NCBI GenBank assembly: GCA_041399085.1
Contig: JAWKTM010000134.1
Coordinates: 1 to 6,840 of the forward strand
Length of the DNA stretch: 6,840 nt
DNA from: JAWKTM01 sp041399085
GTDB taxonomy: Bacteria; Planctomycetota; Planctomycetia; Pirellulales; Pirellulaceae
Reading direction: 5' to 3'
The notes beneath the pieces were generated by a model. That model was given only the letters and a program-made list of their open reading frames with translations, had not been told where the DNA came from and searched no databases. Below are positions 5,326-6,840 of this stretch, one piece after another (the first letter of the stretch is position 1; each line of letters starts with the position of its first letter). The translations under genes were made by a program, and so were the position numbers.

Positions 5326-6708
5326 TTATGAGAACAGCTCGGTGATCGGCTTGCCGTGCGGCAACACGGTCACCGGCCGGCCCGAGGCGGTGAGATACTT
5401 CTTGCCGGTGTCGACGCCCAGATGATCGTAGATCGTGGCCAGCACGTCTTGCGGCGTCTTGGGGTTGTCGCGCGGAAAGGCGCCTTTGCTGTCCGATTGG
5501 CCGACGACTCGGCCGCCTTGCACCTTGCCGCCAGCAATCGCGGCGCTGAACACGTTGGGATAATGATCGCGACCCGCGTTGTTATTGACGCGCGGCGTGC
5601 GACCGAACTCGCCCCACGCTACCACCAACGTCGACTCCATCATCCCGCGTTCCGCCAAATCATTCATCAACGCCGCATAAGCTTGGTCGAAACGGGGCAA
5701 GAAGCCTCGACGCAGCGAGTCGAACCCCAGCACGTGCGTGTCCCACCAACGCAAATCCACCGTGACCAATCGCACGCCCGCTTCGACCAACCGCCGAGCC
5801 AACAGCACTCGCTGGCTCCAAGCCGGAGCGCCGCAACGATCCGAAGCCATCGGGTCGAAGGCCGGCATGAAGCCGTATCGCTCGCGAAGCGGCTGTGGTT
5901 CGCTATCCAAATCGAAAGCCTTCTGGGCCGCCGGCGAACAGAGAATGTCCCACGCTTTTTGCCCAAAGCGATCCAGCGCTTGCATCTGTCCCGTGCTGTC
6001 CGCTTCGCCCCGCAAACGATCCAAGCTGGTAAGCAAATCGCGGCGACTTCCCATCCGATCGACCGACAGTCCCGCCGCCATCTTGAAGTTCGGCAACTCG
6101 AACGGACCGGTGTTCGCCGGATCGGCCTCGGTCTCGAACGGTTTGTAGGCGACGCCCAAATGCGCCGAATTCGTGCCGGGAACCATCCGCGGAATCATCA
6201 CATAGGCGGGCAACTCGGGCGTCAGGTGGCCCAGTTGTTCGGCGACGATCGAACCGCAACTGGGGTTCACGTTCTCGTCTGGTTTAGGCCCCGGCGGATA
6301 ACCCGTAAAACAAATCTGATCGCCGGCCGAATGCCCGGCGTTGTCGTGATACAAGCTGCGAATGATCGACCATCGATCCATCACCGCCGCGCACTTAGGC
6401 AGCATGTCGGTCAATTGAATTCCCGGCACGGTCGTATTCATCGTGCCGAACTCGCCACGAAACTCGGCCGGCGCGGTCGGCTTCGGATCCCACATGTCGA
6501 TATGGCTAGGCCCGCCCCGCATCCAAAGAATGATGACCGAGTTGCCGCGTTTGCCCGCCTGAATCGCCCCACGCGCTTCGGCCCGCAACAGTTCCGCCAG
6601 CGACAACCCGGCCGCGCCCAACATGCCAACGCGCAGAAACCCACGGCGATCGACCGCTTGACGCCGAAACTCCGAGCAAGCGCGATTCAATGGAGACGCG
6701 TGATTCAT
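5326..6708 (-). CDS. DUF1501 family protein, probable Tat-exported
   Basis: The 460-residue protein carries a twin-arginine signal: DRRGFLRVGMLGAAGLSLAE (20-39), with RR at 21-22 and a short hydrophobic stretch. It is therefore probably exported folded through Tat. Family hallmarks are GGPSHIDMWDPKP (65-77), WGEFGRTPRVN (365-375), GRDHYP (379-384) and, near the end, PKTPQDVLATIYDHLGVD. DUF1501 proteins are related to the alkaline phosphatase/sulfatase fold, are very numerous in planctomycetes and are often encoded next to DUF1549/DUF1553 proteins. Their substrates are not established, and no such partner lies within this window. The length is normal and no break is seen. The ATG at 6708 has GAGGG 9 nt upstream and places the RR motif at the usual depth. 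A long open frame on the opposite strand is a coding shadow. Confidence 0.93.
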   Translation of the reverse strand: MNHASPLNRACSEFRRQAVDRRGFLRVGMLGAAGLSLAELLRAEARGAIQAGKRGNSVIILWMRGGPSHIDMWDPKPTAPAEFRGEFGTMNTTVPGIQLTDMLPKCAAVMDRWSIIRSLYHDNAGHSAGDQICFTGYPPGPKPDENVNPSCGSIVAEQLGHLTPELPAYVMIPRMVPGTNSAHLGVAYKPFETEADPANTGPFELPNFKMAAGLSVDRMGSRRDLLTSLDRLRGEADSTGQMQALDRFGQKAWDILCSPAAQKAFDLDSEPQPLRERYGFMPAFDPMASDRCGAPAWSQRVLLARRLVEAGVRLVTVDLRWWDTHVLGFDSLRRGFLPRFDQAYAALMNDLAERGMMESTLVVAWGEFGRTPRVNNNAGRDHYPNVFSAAIAGGKVQGGRVVGQSDSKGAFPRDNPKTPQDVLATIYDHLGVDTGKKYLTASGRPVTVLPHGKPITELFS

Positions 6709-6732
6709 CCGTCGAAACCCTCAGCGATATGT

Positions 6733-6784
6733 TGAACGGCGAGTTCCCATCAACGAGCGGTTATATCTTAGGCGTGAACGGCGA
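6733..6784. repeat. Direct repeat TGAACGGCGA flanking the promoter candidate
   Basis: The 10-mer occurs at 6733-6742 and 6775-6784, 42 bp apart, on either side of the proposed -10 box. It could be an operator pair or chance. Confidence 0.4.
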
Positions 6785-6793
6785 CTCTCGCAA
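6765..6793 (-). promoter_or_regulatory. Sigma70-like promoter candidate for the DUF1501 gene
   Basis: On the minus strand TTGCGA (6793-6788) and TAAGAT (6770-6765) are separated by 17 nt, each matching the consensus at 4 of 6 bases. It would give a leader of about 50 nt before the ATG at 6708. It is weak by sequence and unsupported by any other evidence. Confidence 0.3.
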
Positions 6794-6820
6794 ACAGCAA
6801 ACAGCAGTTAGCGGTTAGCA
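6790..6820. repeat. Short 7-nt tandem repeats at the window edge
   Basis: GCAAACA occurs twice (6790-6803), then GCA, then GTTAGCG and GTTAGCA (6807-6820). This is low-complexity spacer DNA. The remaining 20 bases to the window end contain the palindrome GGCATGCC and nothing else I can name. Confidence 0.6.
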
Positions 6821-6840
6821 GTCGGGTGGCATGCCCTGAG

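Noticed and set aside
5356..6735. Plus-strand 459-codon open frame
   Set aside because: It is the exact antisense of the DUF1501 gene, whose translation has clear family motifs; this frame is His/Arg-rich without any.

Overview
The window looks like chromosomal DNA from a planctomycete. That inference rests on three things: a Tat-exported DUF1501 protein, a leucine-rich-repeat protein of the 24-residue 'TxITDEGL' type common in that phylum, and gene-poor spacers full of short palindromic repeats. No species call is possible from sequence alone.

Layout. Positions 1-1400 (+) hold the 3' part of an LRR protein gene that begins before the window. Positions 1401-1972 hold no gene I can support. 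Positions 1973-2016 are two tandem copies of a 22-bp unit, and the second copy contains the stop codon of a wrecked IS110-family transposase (2008-2624, -). Directly upstream of that transposase start is a long imperfect hairpin (2625-2698), where IS110 elements can encode their bridge RNA. Positions 2700-3129 are a mosaic of inverted and direct copies of a short intergenic repeat family.

Positions 3130-5198 are a complete-looking 2069-nt group II intron. It starts GTGTG, has about 700 nt of ribozyme sequence, encodes a reverse transcriptase/maturase without an endonuclease domain (3838-5073), and ends in a domain V-like hairpin and a textbook domain VI with one bulged A at 5192. It is inserted inside a copy of the intergenic repeat. 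Removing 3130-5198 rejoins a 90-nt sequence that aligns without gaps (73/90 by hand count) to an inverted copy at 2941-3030. A second copy at 3049-3074 matches 24/26 across the rejoined junction. These copies fix both intron ends independently of intron consensus rules.

Positions 5326-6708 (-) encode the complete DUF1501 protein, probably exported by the Tat pathway, with a plausible ribosome binding site and a weak promoter candidate upstream. The two protein genes have no evident functional link. The middle 3.2 kb is a graveyard of mobile DNA between them: a dead IS110, dispersed repeats and a possibly active retroelement. The strongest observations are the intron boundaries read from flanking repeat copies, the odd domain V base and long V-VI joiner, and the hairpin and tandem repeat at the two ends of the IS110 remnant.
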